Shown here: positions 14,213-20,105 of the stretch, in pieces
Numbering within the stretch: position 1 is the stretch's first letter
Layout of the letters: every line of letters starts with the position of its first letter
IMG/VR virus record: IMGVR_UViG_3300025083_000294
Coordinates: 1 to 20,125 of that record
DNA from: a virus
Length of the DNA stretch: 20,125 nucleotides
Reading direction: 5' to 3' (one strand)
Notes under the pieces: model-generated
What the model was told of the DNA's origin: nothing
Database searches by the model: none
The model's input: the letters and a program-made list of their open reading frames with translations, nothing else
Program-made: the position numbers and the translations under genes

Positions 14213-14215
14213 CTG

Positions 14216-14302
14216 TTATCGTGTTAAATTAAATATTACTGCCACTACTACCACCGCAATTGATAGTAGTATAATTAGTCTGTCTTGTGTGTTTCTGTCC
14301 AT
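14216..14302 (-). CDS. 28-aa single-span membrane micro-protein
   Basis: 28 aa from ATG at 14302: a charged opening (MDRNTQDR), one hydrophobic span (LIILLSIAVVVVAVIFNL), and TR at the end. The size and N-out/charged-start layout fit a membrane micro-protein. It has an A/T-rich leader (ATTAAA) like its neighbours, and lies 12 nt after one gene and 3 nt before the next, so the space is otherwise unexplained. Confidence 0.62.
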   Translation of the reverse strand: MDRNTQDRLIILLSIAVVVVAVIFNLTR

Positions 14303-14314
14303 TTTAATTTAGTT

Positions 14315-14869
14315 TTAAAGATTAATATTTGATTTGAATGTATCTACGACATCCTTGTCAATTAAGTTTATTAGAGCCTCTTCAAATGCGTATGATGGCA
14401 CTTTACTTCCGATACTCCAAGTGTTAAGTTCGTTGATGGTGTACTCTCGGTCGTAGGTCTTCCAATCGTATATAGTGTACACCTCGTCTTGCCATTCAAT
14501 AACCCATTCTAATTGACATTTATCATCTTCGGATGCTTCGTTATATGTTGGCTGTCCTAACGTATTAAATAACTCGTAGTACGTTACACCTTTTAGTGTA
14601 TTAGTCTTGTAAGTTCCGTTGGTTAAGTTACCAACTTCGTGTTTCATTAATTTTTTCATTCTATTTGTATTGCTTAATATTACCTCGTGTTGAGGTTCGT
14701 TTTGATTTATAAATTGATTAAGTACTTCATTTATATTATTAAGTGCTTCTTCCACTTTGAGTTCTTGATCAGGTGAAATATCACCACTTTTTAAATTAAA
14801 GTCTTCGCAAATTCCTTCCCAATCTACATTGAGGTATTCGGGTTTTAAATCTTTTTTTGTGTGTTCCAT
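14315..14869 (-). CDS. Conserved viral domain protein (YDWKTYD type)
   Basis: 184 aa. The N-terminal half is helical and acidic. The C-terminal half has YYELFNTLGQPTYNEAS, LEWVIEWQDEVYTIYDWKTYD and TWSIGSKV, a layout I recall from phages and large DNA viruses (LFGxP, EWxIxF, IYDWK, W-x-I-G). No function is known for it. A likely promoter lies just upstream (14909-14939), so it may head a transcription unit. Confidence 0.78.
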   Translation of the reverse strand: MEHTKKDLKPEYLNVDWEGICEDFNLKSGDISPDQELKVEEALNNINEVLNQFINQNEPQHEVILSNTNRMKKLMKHEVGNLTNGTYKTNTLKGVTYYELFNTLGQPTYNEASEDDKCQLEWVIEWQDEVYTIYDWKTYDREYTINELNTWSIGSKVPSYAFEEALINLIDKDVVDTFKSNINL

Positions 14870-14895
14870 TTTGTTTATTTTTTGTTATTTAAAGT

Positions 14896-15186
14896 TTAAT
14901 AATTTGTGCAAATGTAATAATTTTGTTTAATTCCATCAAGAATACTTTCAAGCATATCCTTTACCACCTGATATTGTGATGGGGCTAACTCTCCAAAAAC
15001 AGTAATTTTAGGTTTGTAAAACCGTCCTTTTGATAACTTGGTGATTCGAGATGAAGTAGCCATTCTATTCAAAGCCTTTATAACCGCTTCCTTTTTATTC
15101 ACCTCAGTAATAAAATCTTCATAGGTGAATACATACCCTTTAGGTAGTCTATCTATTGTATTTGATATGTATTCAGTTGTTTTCAT
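14896..15186 (-). CDS. Truncated AbiEi-type winged-helix regulator with swapped C-terminus
   Basis: 96 aa. Residues about 8-78 match the N-terminal winged helix of Bacteroidota AbiEi-like/DUF6088 antitoxin regulators (DRLPKGYVFTYEDFITEV, EAVIKALNRMATSSRITKLSKG, FYKP, GELAPSQYQVVKDMLE). Full-length relatives run to about 200 aa and continue past this point into a C-terminal domain. Here the frame instead runs into ESILDGIKQN, encoded by a 34-bp direct repeat shared with the next gene upstream, and stops after YYICTNY. It may still bind DNA, perhaps as a defence-system or promoter regulator; the antitoxin function of the relatives cannot be assumed. Confidence 0.8.
   Translation of the reverse strand: MKTTEYISNTIDRLPKGYVFTYEDFITEVNKKEAVIKALNRMATSSRITKLSKGRFYKPKITVFGELAPSQYQVVKDMLESILDGIKQNYYICTNY
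14909..14939 (-). promoter_or_regulatory. Candidate Bacteroidota-type promoter
   Basis: On the minus strand the -7 element TACATTTG (14909-14916) fits TAnnTTTG, with TTG (14937-14939) 20 nt upstream. The TTG lies inside the 34-bp direct repeat, while the -7 box lies in the end of the AbiEi-type gene. The second repeat copy lacks a matching -7. A start near 14902 would give about 33 nt of leader for the gene starting at 14869. Confidence 0.5.
14920..14953 (-). repeat. 34-bp perfect direct repeat, copy 1
   Basis: Identical to 15245-15278, read in the same frame. It encodes ESILDGIKQN near the C-terminus of the truncated AbiEi-type protein. The two copies are 325 bp apart, start to start. Confidence 0.93.
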
Positions 15187-15210
15187 TTTTATTTACTCAA
15201 ACAAATACAA

Positions 15211-15250
15211 CAAAATGTCCAGTTTATTTAATAAAAAACTGGACATTTTG
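15211..15250. terminator. Perfect 15-bp hairpin between two genes
   Basis: CAAAATGTCCAGTTT (15211-15225) pairs perfectly with 15236-15250 around a 10-nt A/T loop. It sits over the end of the gene at 15224-15541 and just before the AbiEi-type gene. The stem core is TGTCCAG/CTGGACA flanked by A- and T-runs, so it can work as a terminator on either strand. It separates the two 34-bp repeats. Confidence 0.75.
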
Positions 15251-15541
15251 TTTAATTCCATCAAGAATACTTTCAAGCCTTTCTACAGATTTGTGTATCA
15301 ATTCATCGTATATTACATCGTAAGAATGGTGCAATTTTACATCAGTATTATATATGTTCTTAATTAAATCTTCTTTTAGCCTCTGCTCTGTTATGTTCTT
15401 GATGCCGATTACCTTTGAGTATCCGCTATCATTTATAGCGGACAGATACTTGTTTAAATTAGCTTTAGAGTCAAACTCTCTGTATACGTTACGGTACTGA
15501 TTGTTGTAGTAACTCTTGATTGTTATAATATACTTTTCCAT
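15224..15541 (-). CDS. Unknown early protein sharing a C-terminal repeat
   Basis: 105 aa. The N-terminus is strand-like (KYIITIKSYYNNQYRNVYREF), the middle helical and charged, and the end reads VERLESILDGIKQNVQFFIK. The ESILDGIKQN part is encoded by the 34-bp repeat that recurs in the next gene downstream. The last codons and TAA fall in the hairpin at 15211-15250. I do not recognise the family; the current C-terminus may not be the original one. Confidence 0.72.
   Translation of the reverse strand: MEKYIITIKSYYNNQYRNVYREFDSKANLNKYLSAINDSGYSKVIGIKNITEQRLKEDLIKNIYNTDVKLHHSYDVIYDELIHKSVERLESILDGIKQNVQFFIK
15245..15278 (-). repeat. 34-bp perfect direct repeat, copy 2
   Basis: Same 34 bases and frame as 14920-14953, coding for ESILDGIKQN. 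Bases immediately outside on both sides differ, so the boundaries are sharp. Confidence 0.93.
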
Positions 15542-15589
15542 TTTAATTGTTTTTAATTATTAATTTATCTATTCATACGTTGAAAAACA

Positions 15590-15805
15590 TTACACAGGTT
15601 TTAAAACACCATCAATAACCAACTTATTGGCAGTTTCTTTAAGTACTTGAAACTCTATATTGTTATCGTATAGGCTCATAAATGTCCAAAATTCTCCATA
15701 TTTACCATATCCAAAGCCCTTAATTAAATATTCCTTTCCTTTGATAAATGCCTTAAAACTTTTTAAGCATTTAACTTTACTGCCCATTGCTACTAGATTA
15801 TTCAT
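15590..15805 (-). CDS. Small beta-rich SH3-like phage protein, unknown
   Basis: 71 aa. VAMGSKVKCLKSFKAFIKGKEYLIKGFGYGKYGEFWTFMSLYDNN shows the strand-turn pattern (F-x-K-G-K-E-Y-x-I, then an aromatic strand) common in small phage proteins with an SH3-like barrel. It resembles 5129-5356 in layout only. Function unknown. Confidence 0.75.
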   Translation of the reverse strand: MNNLVAMGSKVKCLKSFKAFIKGKEYLIKGFGYGKYGEFWTFMSLYDNNIEFQVLKETANKLVIDGVLKPV

Positions 15806-15824
15806 AGTTCTTTTTTTTAAGTTG

Positions 15825-15847
15825 GAGAGGAGGAATATCCTCCCCTC
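15825..15847. repeat. GC-rich hairpin in an intergenic leader
   Basis: GAGAGGAGG (15825-15833) and CCTCCCCTC (15839-15847) form a 9-bp stem with one mismatch around aatat. It lies between the DUF932 gene and the gene at 15590-15805. In the minus transcript it is followed by A, not T, residues, so it looks more like a processing or stability element than a terminator. Confidence 0.5.
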
Positions 15848-15856
15848 TGTGATTGG

Positions 15857-16735
15857 TTAAACATATTGGATTGTATTCTTTTCAACCCATCTCATTATGT
15901 CATTAAAAGCAATATTAGACGTTTTAAGACCATTTCCGTGCATTAGGTATTCATTCTTATCCTCAATTGATTTGAATGTCTTAGAATCGTGATTAGTGTA
16001 CCTTGTTACACCATTGAATAATCCCCATAGTGTCTTCCCTTCAAGATGAATCTCTGTGGTCAGCGATTGTGCGAATGTTTCAACTTGATTCTTTTTCCTT
16101 GTTGAAACTGAATCTTGTTGAGCCATTGGGTCTACCTTGAACATCTTTCGTATGACAGATTCAATCATTTCGTCCTTCAGTTCTATGTCTGCCATACGTT
16201 TGAAGTTATCCATTAGCGAATTATCCAACTGCATAGCTTTACGAAGGTCTTGCATAGCCATCTGCACTCTTGCCGATGCTGATTCAGTATGTCTAAATTT
16301 ATCCAATCCCTTGTGAGCCATATGGAATGTATTGCTACATTTAATCACTTGAGATGTACTACCGAATCCAATTGATGTACTACCATCGTTTGAATTTGTT
16401 GCAGTAATCCATCTCTTTACTCCACCTACACCAATTTGTTCTGTAGGTAGTTCAACTTGGATGAATACTTTTTTCCCTCCACCAAAGATTCCTCCTTGTT
16501 TGGTAGGTAGATTCAGACCATCACTTGCTTGAATGATTGTTTCTGCTAACTCGAAATTCTGCATTGGTGTATACCTATTGCCGACAGTTCCGAGCCATTG
16601 GTCATTATCACTACGGAATATACCGAATGATTCGGTAGATTTTCCATCATTAGTTAGTAACTCTTCTTTAGTTACTGTCCAATTTAATCCATTTGCCTCT
16701 AATAAATCAAAGGTCTTCTCATTTAAATTACTCAT
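15857..16735 (-). CDS. DUF932 phage/plasmid-like protein
   Basis: 292 aa from the ATG at 16735, preferred over the upstream ATG (16762) because it gives the usual MSNLNEKTFDLLE opening. The family motifs are LGTVGNRYTPMQNFELAETI (48-67), RWITATNSNDGSTSIGFGSTSQVIKCSNTFHMA, and a helical C-terminus ending in MRWVEKNTIQYV. DUF932 (TIGR03299) proteins are widespread in phages and plasmids and their biochemical role is unclear. Length is normal. It is followed by the hairpin at 15825-15847. Confidence 0.87.
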   Translation of the reverse strand: MSNLNEKTFDLLEANGLNWTVTKEELLTNDGKSTESFGIFRSDNDQWLGTVGNRYTPMQNFELAETIIQASDGLNLPTKQGGIFGGGKKVFIQVELPTEQIGVGGVKRWITATNSNDGSTSIGFGSTSQVIKCSNTFHMAHKGLDKFRHTESASARVQMAMQDLRKAMQLDNSLMDNFKRMADIELKDEMIESVIRKMFKVDPMAQQDSVSTRKKNQVETFAQSLTTEIHLEGKTLWGLFNGVTRYTNHDSKTFKSIEDKNEYLMHGNGLKTSNIAFNDIMRWVEKNTIQYV

Positions 16736-16787
16736 AATATAATTTGATGGTAGGTACATCACCCATTTAGTTTAACTTTAATTTAAT

Positions 16788-17396
16788 TTATCTGTTCCAA
16801 GCCTCCTTAATGGTTAACCATATGATAGCTTGAAATTCGTATCCTTTTAGTTCAAACTCTTGAGCGACCATTGATGTAAGTTGCTCAATTCTTCTGTATT
16901 GTTTGGCAGTTATAGATTCCACACAATCTACTGCACCCTCATCAATTCCACACATACAAGCCCTTATGTGCCACTTGTCTATTGTTATATGCTCAGACGA
17001 TAGTCTACCTACATTCATAGCGAATGCGTGGGTTTTAGGTGATGATTCAGCAATCATTTCGCCATTCAGTACCCTAAATGCTTTCAACTTGTTGTTGTTA
17101 TATGTGCATACCTTTATGTTTTCAGCACTAATTCCATTAATGAATGCTACAATTACTGCCTCTGCATCAATCTTGTTGCGCTCCCATTTGTTGTTGGGAG
17201 ATAGGCAAGATACCACTGCCGCACAGACATACAAATCTATTCCGTACTTTTCGTTTAAATACTTGCAAAAGTCTTGTGCATCTTGATACCATTCCATTCC
17301 TTTGCTAATGTTATCACTACTTGCGAATGCATACCAAAACTTTAAGTTGATAATTACATCCTTATCTTTGATGTTTTTAATACTACGTTTTTCCAT
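16788..17396 (-). CDS. DUF7178-type, HhH-GPD-like DNA glycosylase-related protein
   Basis: 202 aa from the ATG at 17396; the longer frame would overlap the gene before it. Motifs: WYQDAQDFCKYL, AAVVSCLSPNNKWERNKIDAEAVI (59-82), SSPKTHAFAMNVG (118-130), EHITIDKWHIRA (135-146). They match phage proteins I recall with 'SPNNKWERN...KTxAF...ITIDxW', a layout like HhH-GPD DNA glycosylases, where a helix-hairpin is followed by a catalytic aspartate (here D140). Base excision or DNA-modification turnover is possible but unproven. Confidence 0.75.
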   Translation of the reverse strand: MEKRSIKNIKDKDVIINLKFWYAFASSDNISKGMEWYQDAQDFCKYLNEKYGIDLYVCAAVVSCLSPNNKWERNKIDAEAVIVAFINGISAENIKVCTYNNNKLKAFRVLNGEMIAESSPKTHAFAMNVGRLSSEHITIDKWHIRACMCGIDEGAVDCVESITAKQYRRIEQLTSMVAQEFELKGYEFQAIIWLTIKEAWNR

Positions 17397-17415
17397 TGTT
17401 ATTAGTTTATATAGT

Positions 17416-17577
17416 TTAATTAAATTTAATTTGAAATGATACAATTTTATCTTGGTCAAGCATAGTCATTAGATATTTGTATTCTTTTGTCGCTTTTGGT
17501 TTATAACAAAATCTTGTTGCATAGATATATTCGATGCCGTCTGCTTTAGTCATCGTAAATGTTGTTCTATATCCCAT
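17416..17577 (-). CDS. Small unknown early protein
   Basis: 53 aa: MGYRTTFTMTKADGIEYIYA, then TRFCYKPKATKEYKYL, then LDQDKIVSFQIKFN. It is basic and strand-rich. The ATG at 17577 comes 6 nt after the upstream gene stop, and its TAA is 19 nt before the next ATG. No known family. Confidence 0.7.
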   Translation of the reverse strand: MGYRTTFTMTKADGIEYIYATRFCYKPKATKEYKYLMTMLDQDKIVSFQIKFN

Positions 17578-17583
17578 TGTTAC

Positions 17584-17844
17584 TTAATTTATGTAGTTTA
17601 CTAATTCAAAACTTCCGCTATTCATCCCATACAAGGTAATAGATAGGCACTTGTTTACTTTCTTATTGTCCTTTGATAATTCAAGTATGAATCTATGGTA
17701 TTCACCTACTGATGGTCTTAGTCTACCATACTTGCCGCCACAAGCTATTTGTGTAAACCAATCTGAATAGTCTACTTTATAACCTTTCTTTTCCGCTTGT
17801 TGTTTAGCATATTCAACTGCTGATGTTGCTGTTTTGAAATACAT
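17584..17844 (-). CDS. Small phage protein with glycine/aromatic motif
   Basis: 86 aa. A helix (ATSAVEYAKQQAEKKGYKVDY) is followed by DWFTQIACGGKYGRLRPSVGEYHRFILEL, and a final strand-rich segment. The pattern of helix plus GKYGRLRP-GE resembles small unknown phage proteins. Function unknown. Its leader is part of the repeated block at 17842-17882. Confidence 0.72.
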   Translation of the reverse strand: MYFKTATSAVEYAKQQAEKKGYKVDYSDWFTQIACGGKYGRLRPSVGEYHRFILELSKDNKKVNKCLSITLYGMNSGSFELVNYIN

Positions 17845-17859
17845 AATTTTATTTTTAAT

Positions 17860-17882
17860 GATTAATTATTACTTGATTACTT
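17860..17882 (-). repeat. 23-bp direct repeat with shared leader, copy 1
   Basis: Identical to 18184-18206. Similarity also extends, with small changes, into the adjacent A/T-rich leader up to the next ATG, so about 40 bp of gene end plus leader were copied. Confidence 0.75.
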
Positions 17883-18163
17883 TATTTATTTAATTGTTTA
17901 AACTCTTTTAACGTTATTTGCTTTCCGAATTTGTCTTCATACGTTGTATGTTGGTATTTTGAATGGTAGTTCCTATCTACAATAGTTTTTATTTTTGCAG
18001 TTCCATTTTTACCTAGTGATACATATTTGTAATACAGGCAAACATAATTTGAAAATAAATGAATAATAAAACCGTAATTCGTTTCTTTTACTTTTGTAAC
18101 TCTTAAGTTTCTTGAATTATTATTAAACTTTTCTTTTTCTAAAAATACTTTATAGGATGTCAT
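17882..18163 (-). CDS. Basic early protein, unknown
   Basis: 93 aa, lysine/asparagine-rich (FLEKEKFNNNSRNLRVTKVKE), then hydrophobic strands (YGFIIHLFSNYVCLYYKYVSLG) and a basic C-terminus. No signal peptide or clear transmembrane span. No family recognised. Its end and leader share the repeat found with the neighbouring gene. Confidence 0.72.
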   Translation of the reverse strand: MTSYKVFLEKEKFNNNSRNLRVTKVKETNYGFIIHLFSNYVCLYYKYVSLGKNGTAKIKTIVDRNYHSKYQHTTYEDKFGKQITLKEFKQLNK

Positions 18164-18183
18164 AATTTTATTCTTTATTGATT

Positions 18184-18206
18184 GATTAATTATTACTTGA
18201 TTACTT
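18184..18206 (-). repeat. 23-bp direct repeat with shared leader, copy 2
   Basis: Identical to 17860-17882. It covers the last codons of 18193-18498 and the start of the spacer after it. Confidence 0.75.
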
Positions 18207-18498
18207 GATTAAATGCTCTTTTGATTATTGATAAATCGTACTTCAATTCATCCAATTGTCCTTCGTTATTTACATTGTATCTTTTTTCAAAACCATATGA
18301 ATAATTACCTTTTTCTTCTTTGATGTAAACGAATTGATTAGATACTACTATCGGTACTTTAATGTCTATGTAGTAAGGGAATGTTCCACCTGCATATGTC
18401 ATTGGTACTTCGTCAGCTACCAATACCGAAGGTAGCATATCATTGATAGCTATAACTTTATTCATAATAGCTTTCGATACTGTTTTTTTAGCTTTCAT
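18193..18498 (-). CDS. Early protein, unknown
   Basis: 101 aa. A basic start (MKAKKTVSKAIMNKVIAIND) precedes strand-rich YYIDIKVPIVVSNQFVYIKEE and a helical end. No known family or motif. The last codons lie in the 23-bp repeat. Confidence 0.72.
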   Translation of the reverse strand: MKAKKTVSKAIMNKVIAINDMLPSVLVADEVPMTYAGGTFPYYIDIKVPIVVSNQFVYIKEEKGNYSYGFEKRYNVNNEGQLDELKYDLSIIKRAFNQVIK

Positions 18499-18525
18499 CT
18501 TGTTTTTTTTTAATGGTTTAAAAAT

Positions 18526-18888
18526 CTACTTAGTAAATTCGCTATGCTTTTCAGTGAATTTAAATGTATCTTGTAGCTGGTCGGTTATAATTGTTACATC
18601 CTTAGCTTCCACCCATTTGCCGAAATTCTTTATCGATACTGTTAAGTCTTTCGTTTCAGTCTGGACAATAATATCAATTGGCTGAGTTTTTCTAATCATA
18701 GATATATTCAACCCTCTTTCTCTGGAGCGCTTGCAATATTCAATTGTATCCTTGCAAAAGTCTGCTATCAATATGGACGCTTCGTTTATGGTTTTTCTAC
18801 CATCTAAATTGATAACTTTTTTTGCTGAGAAAGTAATTTTGTTACTGTCTGAATTACTTTTTTGTACTAGTGTGATTGATGTTTTCAT
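18526..18888 (-). CDS. Early protein, unknown
   Basis: 120 aa: MKTSITLVQKSNSDSNKITF, then KKVINLDGRKTINEASILIADF, then DIIVQTETKDLTVSIKNFGKWVEAKDV. It is mixed alpha/beta and cytoplasmic, with no known family. It is the first clear small gene after the leader ORF at 19055-19318, with 166 bp between. The palindrome at 18967-18983 may control this spacing region. Confidence 0.75.
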   Translation of the reverse strand: MKTSITLVQKSNSDSNKITFSAKKVINLDGRKTINEASILIADFCKDTIEYCKRSRERGLNISMIRKTQPIDIIVQTETKDLTVSIKNFGKWVEAKDVTIITDQLQDTFKFTEKHSEFTK

Positions 18889-18966
18889 AATAAAAATATT
18901 AGGTTTATAATTAATGTTTCAGCGCTTCTAGAGTCTAAACCAATTGCATCCTTTACAATTGACCAA

Positions 18967-18983
18967 TACCAATATGGTATTTG
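18967..18983. promoter_or_regulatory. Palindrome, possible operator
   Basis: AATACC and GGTATT surround AATAT: a 6-bp inverted repeat with a 5-nt centre in the spacer before the gene at 18526-18888. Size and symmetry fit a dimeric regulator site. No second copy was noticed. Confidence 0.4.
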
Positions 18984-19054
18984 CACATTAACTGTTTACG
19001 TCCGTTTATCCAGTGGTCACCTGTCGCGCTTTCGCGCTTATATGTTCTGAGCGC

Positions 19055-19318
19055 TTACCTGGAGCGCTTCGCTCTTCTCATTTCGCGCTGGTTTGCGCTT
19101 CTAGTCTCTTTTCTGTTCTGCTCTTCAGCCATCCGCATAAATGTTACTGGCATACGGTCAGCAATACTCATACATCGGACAATTTTGTTAGTCTTTGCGC
19201 TCCTGGGAGCTTGCTTCGCTCCTCCAGTTTTAACAGCTCGTTTCCGTAGCTTCGTCGTAGCTTTGAAACCATCTATGTTGACAGTTAGTGTACCTTCTAA
19301 TTTCGTTTGTCGTAGCAT
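19055..19318 (-). CDS. Leader ORF: small very basic protein, uncertain
   Basis: 87 aa from ATG at 19318; an upstream in-frame ATG at 19372 lies at or before the promoter, so it is not used. The front half (LEGTLTVNIDGFKATTKLRKRAV) is protein-like. The back half is low-complexity and basic (RKETRSANQREMRRAKRSR) and overlaps a cluster of GC-rich hairpins and GCGCT words. After the TAA at 19055-19057 the same frame is open for another 33 codons to a TAA at 18953, including GDHWINGRKQLMCKYHIGIG. It may be a real first early gene, a gene broken by a stop, or a structured leader RNA that happens to be open. Confidence 0.42.
   Translation of the reverse strand: MLRQTKLEGTLTVNIDGFKATTKLRKRAVKTGGAKQAPRSAKTNKIVRCMSIADRMPVTFMRMAEEQNRKETRSANQREMRRAKRSR
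19206..19222. repeat. GC-rich hairpin in the leader ORF
   Basis: GGAGC (19206-19210) and GCTCC (19218-19222) enclose a 7-nt loop. Similar small hairpins occur at 19062-19074 (GAGCG/CGCTC with a 3-nt loop) and 19025-19036 (CGCG/CGCG with a 4-nt loop). They are among the few GC-rich stretches of the window. Confidence 0.5.
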
Positions 19319-19340
19319 ATCGTTTGAATTATTTACAGGG

Positions 19341-19373
19341 CAAATATAAGTAGAAAGAAATGTTATAAACAAA
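19341..19373 (-). promoter_or_regulatory. Strong Bacteroidota-type early promoter
   Basis: On the minus strand the -7 element TATATTTG (19341-19348) and the -33 element TTTG (19370-19373) are separated by 21 nt and match TTTG / TAnnTTTG. A start around 19334 would give about 16 nt of leader before the ATG at 19318. It is placed to drive the whole early operon. Confidence 0.78.
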
Positions 19374-19387
19374 CTTTCAACAAAGAT

Positions 19388-19429
19388 TTAACGTTTTCTT
19401 AACATTGCTTAACGTTTTCTTAACATTGC
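19388..19429. repeat. Two perfect 21-bp tandem units with phased GTTAA sites
   Basis: Units 19388-19408 and 19409-19429 are identical. Each carries two TTAAC sites, giving four in a row at 11, 10 and 11 nt spacing, close to one helical turn. On the transcribed strand they read GTTAA and end about 15 nt upstream of the -33 box. Confidence 0.9.
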
Positions 19430-19761
19430 CTTATTTCCTCTTTTTTATATAGAATCCCGCGATGCGCGCGTAACTAATAAAATTGAATTGAATTGTTAAC
19501 AGATGTTAAATTATTTAACCACATTTTGTAACTAACTGATTATCAGGCGAAAGAACTATCTTTTTTTTCTGGTAGTATGTATCCATATTGACCTAAAGTC
19601 GCTTAAAACGCCTTATTTGAGGTGATGTAAAATAAACGAGACATACAATAGGTTTAGTAAATAGTTACTAACAAAGTGAATGTTGATAATTAAAAGTTAA
19701 GTTTTGTTTGGATATTAAAATTTAATTTAGTATGGGGCTTTGTGTTATCCCTTGTATCATT

Positions 19762-19873
19762 GTATACGAACGTAATTAAAGTAACAACATTATATGTGCC
19801 TACAGTTAATACATTAGTATTAGTTACATCTGTATTAAAAGTTGAAACATTATATACAAACGTATATAAAAGT
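19762..19873. repeat. Degenerate iteron-like A/T-rich repeats
   Basis: Three partial copies are visible: 19762-19795, about 19824-19855 and 19851-19873. They share pieces such as ATACxAACGTAxTTAAAGT and AACATTATAT. A perfect short palindrome, TAATAC-atta-GTATTA, lies between the first two (about 19807-19822). Copies differ at many sites. Confidence 0.45.
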
Positions 19874-20004
19874 CAAAAAGGTAAACTGAAAAGCTGAAAA
19901 AATAGGGGGAACTGGGTAAAACGAAATGGATTTTCTGTGAGGATTGCGATGTAAATGTCGGTATATAACCCCAAATACCTAAGTATGTGATATGTCAAAA
20001 AAGT

Positions 20005-20105
20005 GACCCTATAAGACCCTCCACCTTACCCTCTACATAAACCGTCTTTGTTACCTTTCTTTTTTTTCTTGACCCTTCCTTTTTAAAAACAGAGGGTCAC
20101 ACCCT
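20005..20105. repeat. Cluster of GACCCT sites with an inverted copy
   Basis: GACCCT occurs at 20005-20010, 20015-20020 and 20071-20076, ACCCT at 20028-20032 and 20101-20105, and the inverse AGGGTC at 20093-20098. The last pair flanks a TTTTTAAAAA palindrome, so 20071-20098 could fold or bind a dimer. Confidence 0.55.

Noticed and set aside
16903-17286. 127-codon plus-strand ORF antisense to the DUF7178-type gene
   Set aside because: It lies inside a well-supported minus-strand gene and has no recognisable protein motif; it looks like a shadow frame.
19006-19014. TTATCCAGT as a DnaA box
   Set aside because: Only 7 of 9 bases match the TTATCCACA consensus and it is single, so it does not mark an origin.
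18981-19349. 122-codon plus-strand ORF over the leader ORF
   Set aside because: Cysteine/serine/leucine-rich composition typical of a reverse shadow, and it runs against the early promoter.
19319-19372. Upstream ATG of the leader ORF (extra 18 residues)
   Set aside because: It overlaps the -33/-7 promoter elements, so it would not be in the transcript.
19857-19864. TACGTTTG as a minus-strand promoter in the intergenic region
   Set aside because: No -33 TTTG at 19-21 nt; the nearest TTTG is only 9 nt away. It is better explained as part of the iteron-like repeats.
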